DNA from: CAZEFK01 sp964511405
GTDB taxonomy: Bacteria > Pseudomonadota > Alphaproteobacteria > Elsterales > Elsteraceae
DNA length: 13,107 nt
Assembly (NCBI GenBank): GCA_964511405.1
Contig: CAZEFK010000201.1
Coordinates: forward strand, 1 to 13,107
Direction of reading: 5' to 3'
A program made the translations under genes and the position numbers. Of the stretch, positions 1 to 6,874 are shown one piece after another. Each line of letters starts with the position of its first letter. Positions within the stretch are counted from its first letter, which is position 1. The notes below the pieces were generated by a model. That model worked only from the letters and a program-made list of their open reading frames with translations, did not search any database and had not been told where the DNA came from.

Positions 1-52
1 AGCCTCGCCGATCACACCACCCAGCCAAAGGTGGGCGCAGAACAGCGCTTAC
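1..52 (-). mobile_element. Candidate terminal end of an IS66-family insertion sequence (element continues off the left edge)
   Basis: On the minus strand, reading from position 52 towards 1, the sequence begins GTAAGCGCTG, which matches the GTAAGCG start I know for IS66-family terminal inverted repeats. Exactly here the serine recombinase reading frame stops resembling its family: after IRALIER it continues with unrelated residues and ends within about 13 codons. The simplest reading is that an IS66-type element inserted into the 3' end of the recombinase gene and the window holds only its first 50 or so bases. No transposase is visible, so this is inference from the terminal motif plus the loss of homology. 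Confidence 0.45.
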
Positions 53-1547
53 GCTCGATCAAGGCCCGGATCGCGTCGGCGGCTTCATCACGCTCCTGTG
101 GCTGCTGCAAGGCCGCTGTCAGACGCTCGACCTTGGCCCTGTAGATGCCTGCGGTGTTCGGGTGAAGGTCGGGGATATCGACCGCAGTCTGTCGGATTCG
201 TGCCGTCAATTCGTCCTGCTTCGCCTCCAGATCCCGGAGCCGATCGGTCATTCCCCGCGTGTAGCCGCCATCTTCCATGATGGTGAGCAGCTCCTTCGCC
301 TTCTTCTCGACGGCGGCGAGAGCCCTGCGGTCGGCTTCGCCCGCCGCGCGGCGCTCTCGATTGAGGCGATTGGTCTCCTCAGCGTAGGCTCGCATCGCCT
401 CCGCTGCGACCTCCGGCGCCATCAGGCGGTCGCGCAGTCCGTCGAGCACGCGCCTTTCCAAGGCTTCGCGGGCGATACCGTGGTTGTTGGTGCAACTGCC
501 ATACATGACGTGGTTGGAGCAGCCAAAGCGGTCCTGTCCCCGCAGCGCATAAGGGCCGCCGCAGATACCGCAGACCAACAAGCCGGACAGCAGCGACCGA
601 GGCCGACGCGTGCCGTTAAGACGGTTCGCGTGGGCGGCCTTGGTTGCAGCGATCATCGAGGCGTATTTGGTTGACAGTTCACCCTGTCGGGCCTTGACGG
701 CTTGCCACAGCGCGTCGTCGACGATCCGAAGCTCCGGCACATCGGTGATGATCCACGCCTGGCGCGGATTGATCCGCGAAACGCGCTTGCCGGTCGTCGG
801 GTCCTTCACATAGCGGAGCCGGTTCCAGACCAGCTTGCCGATATAGAGCTCGTTGTTGATCAGTCCGGTCCCACGGGCGGCATGCCCGCGCAGGGTTGAG
901 TCGGACCAGAGGGCACCCTCGGGGCCCGGCACGCCTTCCGCATTGAGACGGCGGGCCAGGGCTTGCGGACTGACGCCGGCGGCGAACTCTCGGAAGATGC
1001 GTCGGACGACCTCAGCCTCGGCCAGGTTGATCCGGCGATCGCCGCGGATCAGCTCTCCGTCTCGCCCCAGGTCCTTCACGACGTCATACCCGTAGCAGAG
1101 GCCGCCGCCGGATTTGCCCTTCTCGACGCGGCCGCGCAGACCGCGATGGGTCTTTGCGGCAAGGTCTTTCAGGAACAAGGCGTTCATGGTGCCTTTGAGG
1201 CCTACGTGCAGCTCGGAGATCTCGCCTTCGGCCAAGGTGACGATCTGGACGCCGGCAAAGCGAAGGTGCTTGAACAGGGTCGCCACGTCGGCCTGGTCGC
1301 GGCTGAGCCTGTCCAAGGCTTCGGCCACGACCAAATCGAACAGGCCTCGCTGGGCATCGGTCAGCAGCGCCTGTATGCCGGGCCGCAGGATCATGCTGGA
1401 TCCGGAGATCGCCGCATCGTGATAGGTGCCGGCGACCTGCCAGCCTGACCGATCGGCGTGGTCACGGCAGACGACGAACTGGTCCGCGATCGACGTAGCG
1501 CTCTGGTTATCAGAGGAGTAGCGGGCGTAGAGCGCGACCCTTGGCAT
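12..1547 (-). CDS. Large serine recombinase (resolvase/invertase-type site-specific integrase), C-terminus altered
   Basis: The start is the ATG at 1547, with a strong AGGAGG ribosome site just upstream; the frame is open further upstream but has no comparable site. The protein is 511 residues. The N-terminal resolvase domain has YARYSS near residues 7-12, where a serine (S11 or S12) is the expected nucleophile, and EALDRLSRDQ near residue 90. A recombinase domain follows (WSDSTLRGH, YIGKLVWN), then a zinc-ribbon region (LVCGICGG, FGCSN, GSCTNN) and a coiled-coil-rich C-terminal part. Such enzymes integrate and excise phages and genomic islands by DNA cleavage through a 5' phosphoserine link. 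It lies next to the cassette that begins at 2219 and could have mobilised it. After IRALIER the usual C-terminal tail of about 40 residues is missing and replaced by unrelated residues, probably by an IS insertion at position 52. The catalytic domain is intact, so activity is possible but uncertain. Confidence 0.9.
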   Translation of the reverse strand: MPRVALYARYSSDNQSATSIADQFVVCRDHADRSGWQVAGTYHDAAISGSSMILRPGIQALLTDAQRGLFDLVVAEALDRLSRDQADVATLFKHLRFAGVQIVTLAEGEISELHVGLKGTMNALFLKDLAAKTHRGLRGRVEKGKSGGGLCYGYDVVKDLGRDGELIRGDRRINLAEAEVVRRIFREFAAGVSPQALARRLNAEGVPGPEGALWSDSTLRGHAARGTGLINNELYIGKLVWNRLRYVKDPTTGKRVSRINPRQAWIITDVPELRIVDDALWQAVKARQGELSTKYASMIAATKAAHANRLNGTRRPRSLLSGLLVCGICGGPYALRGQDRFGCSNHVMYGSCTNNHGIAREALERRVLDGLRDRLMAPEVAAEAMRAYAEETNRLNRERRAAGEADRRALAAVEKKAKELLTIMEDGGYTRGMTDRLRDLEAKQDELTARIRQTAVDIPDLHPNTAGIYRAKVERLTAALQQPQERDEAADAIRALIERKRCSAPTFGWVV

Positions 1548-1560
1548 ACTGCTTGTCCTC

Positions 1561-1758
1561 CTATTCCGGCCCGGACCCGGTTTGGGCCTCGTTGTCGTTA
1601 GCGGGGCTAGCCGCCTCGAACGCTTCCCGCGCCATCTGGCGACCAATCAGCCGCGCAATCCGCAACACGACGGCGCCCACGCGGGCTCGCGCTTCGGCAG
1701 TCTCGTCGTTCGCGGCGGCCGACACTGAATCCCGATCAACCTCGGTTTCCCTGATCAT
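1561..1758 (-). CDS. Small hypothetical protein translationally close to the serine recombinase
   Basis: A 65-residue frame from the ATG at 1758 to a TAG at 1561-1563, ending only 13 bases before the recombinase ATG, so the recombinase ribosome site sits right at its stop. The protein is charged and helix-prone, with a central VGAVVLRIARLIGRQMAREA stretch and an ANDNEA motif near the C-terminus, a tail type common in alphaproteobacterial small proteins. I do not recognise a domain. Small ORFs directly ahead of large serine recombinases are common on genomic islands and may be recombination-control or accessory factors, but no function is assigned. Tight spacing suggests one transcript with the recombinase. 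Confidence 0.5.
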   Translation of the reverse strand: MIRETEVDRDSVSAAANDETAEARARVGAVVLRIARLIGRQMAREAFEAASPANDNEAQTGSGPE

Positions 1759-1763
1759 CGTCG

Positions 1764-2142
1764 ATGTCCCATGGGAAGTCGATCAGGAAACACAGGGGCT
1801 TGGAGGGTAAATCGTCAACAATAAAATCCAGGCATCACCCTACTTCCTAGTAAAGTCCGCGCCAACATCGGATACAAAGGGGCGTCTCTATATTTGATCA
1901 TCCAGCTATTCGATGAAGGCATGAGGGTATGAAAATCACGAGTATATAACGGAATGTCTATTGCCAAATCCGATGGTACGCAAAGCTAACCTCGCTGGGT
2001 TTGGTCGTGCCGCTACGAGCGCGCTGCCGACCGTCAGCGGCCCCGGCCGCCAGCTTCCGACCGCAAGCTGCTACTTCGCCGGATGTTCAGTCGCCATGGC
2101 TTGATGGACCTTTCTCCCTGCCGGAAATTATTTTTCACGCAG
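1764..2142. other. Gene-free gap between recombinase operon and GHKL cassette; AT-rich, candidate att/promoter region
   Basis: About 380 bases with no convincing coding frame. The part from roughly 1795 to 1990 is clearly richer in A and T than anything else in the window (for example TATATTTGATC near 1889 and AGTATATAACGG near 1940). That suits divergent promoters for the recombinase unit and the ATPase unit, or a recombinase attachment site. No direct repeat of this stretch was found elsewhere in the window, so an att core cannot be named. A 6-base inverted repeat is listed separately at 2051-2070. Confidence 0.5.
2051..2070. repeat. Inverted repeat CAGCTT-N8-AAGCTG in the gap upstream of GHKL ATPase 1
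   Basis: Perfect 6-base arms separated by 8 bases. It could be an operator or a weak hairpin. It lies about 90 bases upstream of the shared promoter-like element. It has no copy in the other two leaders, so it is not part of the shared control signal. Confidence 0.3.
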
Positions 2143-2218
2143 GGCGCACGAGTGGCTGGAACGCTGGCCTTAGTAGGGGTGTCGCCAGCGGCCATGAGCC
2201 GTGATCCCGGAGGACGAT
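2143..2218 (+). promoter_or_regulatory. Shared promoter-like element and short leader of GHKL ATPase 1
   Basis: GGCGCACGA (2143-2151), then 12 bases, then CTGGCC (2164-2169). The same two blocks with the same 12-base gap precede both sigma-like genes (4311-4337 and, on the minus strand, 12179-12153). Downstream, GCGGCCATGAGCCG at 2188-2201 is also shared and can fold as a 5-pair hairpin with a CATGA loop (one G-U pair here). Compared with the sigma-like leaders, about 22 bases between CCAG and CGGCC are missing, and the second hairpin is absent. The leader ends in the ribosome site GGAGGA at 2209-2214. Confidence 0.6.
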
Positions 2219-4252
2219 ATGACCACGAGCACCAATCTCGAAACGACCAGCGATCGCCTTCTCACCGAGGTGGAACGCCAGCAGAAATATCTCGACCGTC
2301 TGCCAGCGGACTACACCTTCCCGTTGTTCAACGCTGCCCAGGCGCTGGAATCCCAGCGGCGTAGCGGGTACCGCAATACTGCGGCCGCGGCGCGTGAGAT
2401 CGTGGACAATGCCCTTGAGGCCGGCGCGACCCGCGTCGACATCTGCTTTGGGCGACCGAAGCAACTGAGGGCTCACCAACGCGCCGAATCGATCAATGCG
2501 ATCGCGTTTATCGATAACGGGTCGGGCATGATTCCGAAGATGGCGCAGTACGCGTTGTCTTGGGGGGCAAGCACCCATTTCGACGAGCCTGCCTTCATCG
2601 GCAAATTCGGCTTCGGACTGCCAAACGCCTCTATCAATCAAACTCGGCTTGTCGAGGTGTACACCAAGACGGCGGATGCGCAGACGATCACCAAGGCTTG
2701 CCTTGACGTTCGTCAGGTAAAAGAGCATGGCCTACAAACGATTCCTGAGACAGTTGAAGCAAAACTCCCGGAATTCGTTCAGAGCTACCTCGATAAGAGA
2801 GGCTTCGAATTTAATCATGGCACCGTGGTGGTTTGGGTTGAACCAGATCGCATCACCTACAGAACGCCGGCGGTTATGCGCGGTCATCTCGTTGATGACT
2901 TTGGGGTGACATATCGATACCTGCTAAAAAAGTCGGAGCTCTATGTTGAGGGCACCAAGGTCGAGCCGGTCGACCCGCTCTTCCTGGAGCCAGATGGCCG
3001 CTACTTCCTTGATCCGACCAAGGGCGGCGCGCAAAAGACCGCAGAATGGAACATTCCGGTCAAGTACGCACTTGACCCGGAATCCGGTCAAATGCAGCTC
3101 TCCAAGGTAGAGAGCATGTCGGACCTCGACGAGAATGACTCCAACTTGGTTGCAGCCGGCGCGATCTATGTGCGGGTCAGCCGGTTCCCCTATGGCTTCG
3201 TTGAGGCGGGGACCGGCAAGGCCGAAACCATCCCACAGCGCCGTTTCGAGATCCGCAAGACACGTCGAGGGATGTCGTTCGTCCGGGCAGGCCGCGAGAT
3301 CGAGACGGTGGACGTCTTTCCGAAGTCGATGCGTGAGCAAGCTGGCGGGCTAGGCGACTGGCCGCTGCTCCAGTCCTATGCCTATCACTGGGGTGTCGAG
3401 GTGCGCTTCGACCCGGCTCTCGACGAGATCTTCGGCATCACCAACGACAAGCAGACAGTCCGTCCGATCGAAGATTTCTGGCGCCTCCTCGCCCTAAAAG
3501 ACATTGCAGTCGATAAGCAGTTGGGCCGTGAACAGGCATACCAGCGAAAGATGCGCAGCGAGGAACGGTTGAAGCAGAAGCATGCGGATGCCAAAAAGAG
3601 TGCGGCTGCAACACTGGCCGAGAATGCCGCCGCCGCTGCCGACACGATCGTCGGCCAGAAACCCCGAGTGGCCGATCGCTCAAAGGCCGAGGTGCGCGAG
3701 AAGTTCGAAGTGGAGGCGAAAAAGCGGGCGAAGGTGGATCGGACATCCCTGGAACTCGCCCGAAAAGCGCTTGAGGACGAGGCAAAGCGCCGACCCTATG
3801 TCGTGGACTTCTACGATGAGCCGAGGGGGCCCTTCTACAAGCCGGACTGGGAGAAGGCAGGTCAGGTGGTAGTGTTGATCAACCGCCAGCATCCTTTCTT
3901 CCAGACCTTCTATGGGCCGTTGCTCAAGCTAAGCAACGCCGCCCAAGCCAAGCAGGCTCTCGACGTGCTTCTGATCGCGATTGCTCGTGCCGAACTGATC
4001 ATTGACAACGAGCAGGCGGCGCTCTGGTACGTGGCCCAGCGCGAGCGTGTGTGGAGCCCCTTCCTCGCGGATGCCTATCATACGCTGCAGCAAGCGATGG
4101 CTCCCACGGACGAAGAAGCGGCGGAGGAAGCCGACGACTTGCCCGCCGACGAAGACGTGGCCGCCGCCGACGTGGTCGATGAGGACATGGTCGACCAGGA
4201 CACGGCCGACGGTGATAACCCGGGCGAAGCGCATCCCGACGCTGCTGAATGA
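2219..4252 (+). CDS. GHKL-fold (MutL/MORC-like) ATPase 1 with coiled-coil segment and acidic tail
   Basis: The ATG at 2219 is chosen because GGAGGA precedes it by 4 bases; an in-frame GTG at 2201 has no such site. The protein is 677 residues. The Bergerat ATP-binding fold is complete: N box REIVDNALEAGA (E60 probable catalytic, N64 metal ligand), G1 box DNGSGM (99-104), and G2 lid GKFGFGLPNAS (128-138). A transducer-like region follows with FGVTYRYLLK, VEPVDPLFLEP and LDEIFGITNDKQTV, whose lysine would touch the nucleotide as in MutL/gyrase relatives. Then come a charged coiled coil (about 430-530), a domain with LINRQHPFFQTFYGPLL, and a tail of about 50 residues dominated by D and E. GHKL ATPases of this kind use ATP-driven dimer clamping on DNA, and relatives occur in prokaryotic conflict systems. 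A hairpin terminator follows its stop, so it is probably its own transcript. Partner, DNA target and effector activity are unknown. Confidence 0.85.
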   Translation: MTTSTNLETTSDRLLTEVERQQKYLDRLPADYTFPLFNAAQALESQRRSGYRNTAAAAREIVDNALEAGATRVDICFGRPKQLRAHQRAESINAIAFIDNGSGMIPKMAQYALSWGASTHFDEPAFIGKFGFGLPNASINQTRLVEVYTKTADAQTITKACLDVRQVKEHGLQTIPETVEAKLPEFVQSYLDKRGFEFNHGTVVVWVEPDRITYRTPAVMRGHLVDDFGVTYRYLLKKSELYVEGTKVEPVDPLFLEPDGRYFLDPTKGGAQKTAEWNIPVKYALDPESGQMQLSKVESMSDLDENDSNLVAAGAIYVRVSRFPYGFVEAGTGKAETIPQRRFEIRKTRRGMSFVRAGREIETVDVFPKSMREQAGGLGDWPLLQSYAYHWGVEVRFDPALDEIFGITNDKQTVRPIEDFWRLLALKDIAVDKQLGREQAYQRKMRSEERLKQKHADAKKSAAATLAENAAAAADTIVGQKPRVADRSKAEVREKFEVEAKKRAKVDRTSLELARKALEDEAKRRPYVVDFYDEPRGPFYKPDWEKAGQVVVLINRQHPFFQTFYGPLLKLSNAAQAKQALDVLLIAIARAELIIDNEQAALWYVAQRERVWSPFLADAYHTLQQAMAPTDEEAAEEADDLPADEDVAAADVVDEDMVDQDTADGDNPGEAHPDAAE

Positions 4253-4269
4253 CAGGGGGGTAGACTAGG

Positions 4270-4298
4270 GGGAGGGGCCGCATCGCGCGGCCCCTCTC
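4270..4298 (+). terminator. GC-rich hairpin after GHKL ATPase 1
   Basis: The arms GAGGGGCCGC (4272-4281) and GCGGCCCCTC (4287-4296) pair perfectly over 10 bases around a 5-base loop, and the stem can be extended by a pair or two. It lies about 20 bases after the stop codon and is followed by a pyrimidine run rather than a clean U-tract. It probably ends the ATPase 1 transcript and separates it from the sigma-like unit, whose promoter-like element begins about 12 bases later. Confidence 0.65.
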
Positions 4299-4309
4299 TC
4301 CATCTGGCC

Positions 4310-4463
4310 TGGCGCACGAACTGGTGATATCCTGGCCGTGGGAAGTGCGTACCAGCTCGAGACCAGTGTAGAGAACGCGGCCATGAGCCGCCATGTCCTC
4401 CGGACGCTGCATCGGCCTTCAAGCTGACCTTGTAGGGCCGTGCAACGAAAGGAGGACTCTGCG
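4310..4463 (+). promoter_or_regulatory. Conserved promoter-like element and structured leader of sigma-like gene (copy 1)
   Basis: This 154-base block matches, almost end to end, the 155 bases upstream of the second sigma-like gene (minus strand, 12180-12026). Shared parts in order are GGCGCACGA, 12 bases, CTGGCC; then CCAGCTCGAGACCAGTG (from 4352); then hairpin GCGGC-CATGA-GCCGC (4377-4391); then the CCGGACGCTGCATC region; then a longer hairpin (4414-4439); then the ribosome site AAAGGAGG (4448-4455). Conservation outside any reading frame argues for a promoter plus a regulatory RNA leader. GTCCTCC at 4395-4401 is an exact complement of GGAGGAC (4451-4457) at the ribosome site and could mask it. 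Confidence 0.65.
4414..4439 (+). promoter_or_regulatory. Bulged leader hairpin just upstream of the sigma-like gene RBS
   Basis: GGCCTT pairs with AGGGCC and CAAG pairs with CTTG around loop CTGAC, with one unpaired T (4433). It is the counterpart of 12077-12051 on the minus strand. There the loop is TTGGAC and the only stem change turns a U-G pair into U-A, so pairing is kept. That pattern supports a folded RNA, placed 8 bases before the ribosome site. Confidence 0.5.
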
Positions 4464-5114
4464 ATGAGCGGTGTCTCGATCACGCTTGACGACTTGCTTC
4501 GCCTGGCCCTAACGGGCCAGCCTTACAACCAGCAGCGGCTCGGCAACGAGGCCTATCGATACGCGCGGCGGATCTCAGGGACCCGCTGCAGCGATTTACC
4601 CGACGACCTGCACGTCGACATTTTCCATCAAGCCTTCGCGGAATTTTTGGGCGCCGGGTCTGCGGGGATCCAGACACAGTCGCCGAAGCAGGCCTTCCGC
4701 CGGGCCATCTATACAGCGATCCGCGCGGTGCGCGCGAGCTATGCCCCTCCAGGACGCCGCACCCGCTACCGCTCGTCCGAGGTTTGCGATGCGAAGGTCG
4801 CTGCTGAGGACGTGGGGCGAGTGATCGGATCCCGGGAATTGGAACAGTGCATCCTGCGGGATAGAGGCTCTGTGGTGCTCGACTTCGATCGCGTCGCCAG
4901 TCCGGCAGCGGCGAACGTCATCAAACAGATAGAGGACCGCCTGACGGTCGAAGTCGTCATGGCTAGGGCGCCGTCGGAGGTGGCTTTGGCATTACGTTCG
5001 ATCCATATTGACGACGAGTCGGTCGAGTCTGTTGCTACCCGCATGGGCATTAGCCGTTTCAGCCTGAATCGGCGGATCACCGCCTTCTTGGGGACCTGGC
5101 GTTTGGTCGCATAG
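4464..5114 (+). CDS. Sigma-factor-like (ECF-type) DNA-binding protein, copy 1
   Basis: The ATG at 4464 follows AAAGGAGG by 8 bases; an earlier in-frame ATG-like codon overlaps that site and is rejected. The protein is 216 residues. The N-terminal half (AYRYARRI, DLPDDLHVDIFHQAFAEF, QAFRRAIYTAIRAVRAS) resembles helical region 2 of extracytoplasmic-function sigma factors. The last 45 residues (LALRSIHIDDESVESVATRM, then GISRFSLNRRI) look like the region 4 helix-turn-helix. The likeness is by pattern only, and a non-sigma transcription regulator is possible. Its stop is one base before the start of GHKL ATPase 2, so the two are translationally coupled. By eye it is about two-thirds identical to the product of 11375-12025. 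Since both copies and ATPase 1 share one upstream element, it may control its own operon and ATPase 1, either directing RNA polymerase to that element or acting as a sensor within the system. Confidence 0.65.
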   Translation: MSGVSITLDDLLRLALTGQPYNQQRLGNEAYRYARRISGTRCSDLPDDLHVDIFHQAFAEFLGAGSAGIQTQSPKQAFRRAIYTAIRAVRASYAPPGRRTRYRSSEVCDAKVAAEDVGRVIGSRELEQCILRDRGSVVLDFDRVASPAAANVIKQIEDRLTVEVVMARAPSEVALALRSIHIDDESVESVATRMGISRFSLNRRITAFLGTWRLVA

Positions 5115-5115
5115 T

Positions 5116-6819
5116 ATGTCGATGTCCCATCAGTCGCTGCGAGGAGCGGGTTTTGGCCCGGTCCTCGCTGCCCAGCGCGCATACGTTCAGGAAAGTGCTG
5201 CGAGCCGTACAAGTTTTGGCCTCCTCGTTCCCGAAGCGTTCGTTCGTGGAATTCGGGACCTTGGTTACCGCGGCAATGGTGATGCCGTTGCTGAATTGAT
5301 CGACAATGCGATCCAAGCGTATGCAGACCGCATCGACGTCCTATTTGGCTACGATGGCACGTCTTCGGCCAAAAAGCCGGCGCAACTCGCTGTCCTAGAC
5401 AATGGCCACGGGATGGAGCCCGACATGATCCGAATGGCGGTCATGTGGGGCGGAACTCACCGCGAGAATGACCGTAGCGGCCTAGGCCGGTACGGCTATG
5501 GCCTTCCTTGTTCATCGGTCAGCCTGGGGCGCCGGTTTACGGTGTTCTCGCAGGTGACAGGAGGTCGCCTGCATGCTGTCAATCTGGATCTCGATGCAAT
5601 CACGGCCGGCGCCTACACCGACGCTAAGGGTGACATTACCGTACCGCCTGCGGCACCGGCCGAACTTCCCGCGTTTGTTGCCGAAGCGATAGAGCGCGGC
5701 TTTCCAGAGGGGTGGGTTTCGGGAACGGTGATCCTCATTGACAAGTTGGATCGGCTTGAGTGGTCCACCAGCCAAGGGCTGAGGGAAAATCTTTTCCGTC
5801 ATTTCGGTGTGACGTATCACAAGCTCCGAGGGCAGGCCGCCATCTTCGTCGACGGCGCTTACGTGGAACCTGTTGACCCTCTTTTCCTGACCCCCGGCTT
5901 TAACCTCTTCGATTTGGATGATGACCGGGCAGAGCGCTTCGATCCCGTGCGTGTTGAGGTTCGCGATCCCGAAAGCAAGGCTTATCGAGGAGCCATGACG
6001 CTGCGCTATGCGTGGCTTCCTCCCAGCTTTGGTTCCATCGATAAGGCGCGTGATGCCGTCGGATTGAACGCAAATGCGCGCTTCTCGATCCTAAAAGATT
6101 ATCATGGGGTGATTTACAGCCGAAACGGCCGCTTGATCGACGTTCAAACACGGACGCCATGGACTGCGTTTATTAACAATGACCGTTATATCAAAGTTGA
6201 GATTGAATTCTCGGCCACGCTTGATGAGTTATTCGGAGTCACAACATCAAAGCAACAAGTAACCGTCTCGCCATTGATTTGGGACCTCTTGCGCCAAGCG
6301 GGGCTGCCTAAGGCGATTGAGCAACTGCGCGCCAGGGTTCGGGATGCGAAACTCGTTCGCCGGGTGGATAGCCTCGTCAAGACCGCGCCAGGTGAACGCG
6401 CCTCGGAGCGCGCGATGAGCGACGCGGCCCCATTCCCCGGAGAAGGTGCCAAACCCCTTCAACTTGACATGGGCTTTCGCGCCGCACCCTATCGCCTTGC
6501 CTTTCAGCACGAGCCTGGCGGCGAGTTTTTTGCGGTCGAGCGAGAGGGCGGCGCGCAAACGCTCAAGTTGAATTCTGCGCATCGATTCTTTCGGGACATC
6601 TATGATGGCCCCAGATCAACTCCCGATGTTCGAACGGCCCTGGAAATTCTCCTGTTTTGCATGGGAGACATCACTCTTGAACTACCCGAGGCTCAGCGGC
6701 GGCAACACGAGACCCGCCTCACGGCTTGGTCGCATCGCCTGGAGGATGCGCTGACCGCATTGGCGGCGCATCTTCGGGCAGATGATGAGGGCGAAGAGGG
6801 GGACGACCACAATAGCTAG
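5116..6819 (+). CDS. GHKL-fold (MutL/MORC-like) ATPase 2, paralogue of ATPase 1
   Basis: The protein is 567 residues. The ATG at 5116 lies one base after the sigma-like stop, with no good ribosome site of its own, implying translational coupling. The Bergerat fold is complete: N box ELIDNAIQAYA (E60, N64), G1 box DNGHGM (95-100), G2 lid GLGRYGYGLPCSS (122-134). Downstream it matches ATPase 1 at FGVTYHKLRG, VEPVDPLFLTP and LDELFGVTTSKQQV (the last with the presumed nucleotide-contacting lysine). It also shares a C-terminal domain (LKLNSAHRFFRDIYDGP here, LINRQHPFFQTFYGP in ATPase 1). It lacks the long coiled coil of its partner, having only a short charged linker around residues 400-440, and its acidic tail is brief (DDEGEEGDDHNS). 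GHKL proteins usually work as dimers, so a heterodimer with ATPase 1 is the natural idea. The DruA-domain gene follows after about 55 bases, probably on the same transcript. Confidence 0.85.
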   Translation: MSMSHQSLRGAGFGPVLAAQRAYVQESAASRTSFGLLVPEAFVRGIRDLGYRGNGDAVAELIDNAIQAYADRIDVLFGYDGTSSAKKPAQLAVLDNGHGMEPDMIRMAVMWGGTHRENDRSGLGRYGYGLPCSSVSLGRRFTVFSQVTGGRLHAVNLDLDAITAGAYTDAKGDITVPPAAPAELPAFVAEAIERGFPEGWVSGTVILIDKLDRLEWSTSQGLRENLFRHFGVTYHKLRGQAAIFVDGAYVEPVDPLFLTPGFNLFDLDDDRAERFDPVRVEVRDPESKAYRGAMTLRYAWLPPSFGSIDKARDAVGLNANARFSILKDYHGVIYSRNGRLIDVQTRTPWTAFINNDRYIKVEIEFSATLDELFGVTTSKQQVTVSPLIWDLLRQAGLPKAIEQLRARVRDAKLVRRVDSLVKTAPGERASERAMSDAAPFPGEGAKPLQLDMGFRAAPYRLAFQHEPGGEFFAVEREGGAQTLKLNSAHRFFRDIYDGPRSTPDVRTALEILLFCMGDITLELPEAQRRQHETRLTAWSHRLEDALTALAAHLRADDEGEEGDDHNS

Positions 6820-6827
6820 TCGACCGC

Positions 6828-6841
6828 CCCCAACTTTGGGG
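6828..6841 (+). repeat. Short inverted repeat CCCCAA-CT-TTGGGG between ATPase 2 and the DruA-domain gene
   Basis: It lies 8 bases after the ATPase 2 stop and about 35 bases before the next start. With a 4-base loop it gives a 5-pair hairpin without a U-tract, so it is not a convincing terminator. Next to it CGCCCGAT occurs twice (6849 and 6869). It could trim or tune the operon transcript. Confidence 0.25.
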
Positions 6842-6874
6842 TAGAATGCGCCCGATCGCGGGGTGACCCGCCCG

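Noticed and set aside
162..1448. Plus-strand frames inside the recombinase gene (162-674, 963-1448)
   Set aside because: They are antisense to a well-supported serine recombinase and show no motif of their own.
1847..1856. CTAGTAAAG shared with 11209-11217 as a possible att core or target repeat
   Set aside because: It is only 9 bases, lies at unrelated positions and has no flanking similarity; expected by chance.
4328..4352. Sigma-54 type promoter (TGG/GC at -24/-12) around CTGGCC in the shared upstream element
   Set aside because: The distance from GG to the next GC is 11-12 bases in two copies and not present in the third; sigma-54 needs 10.
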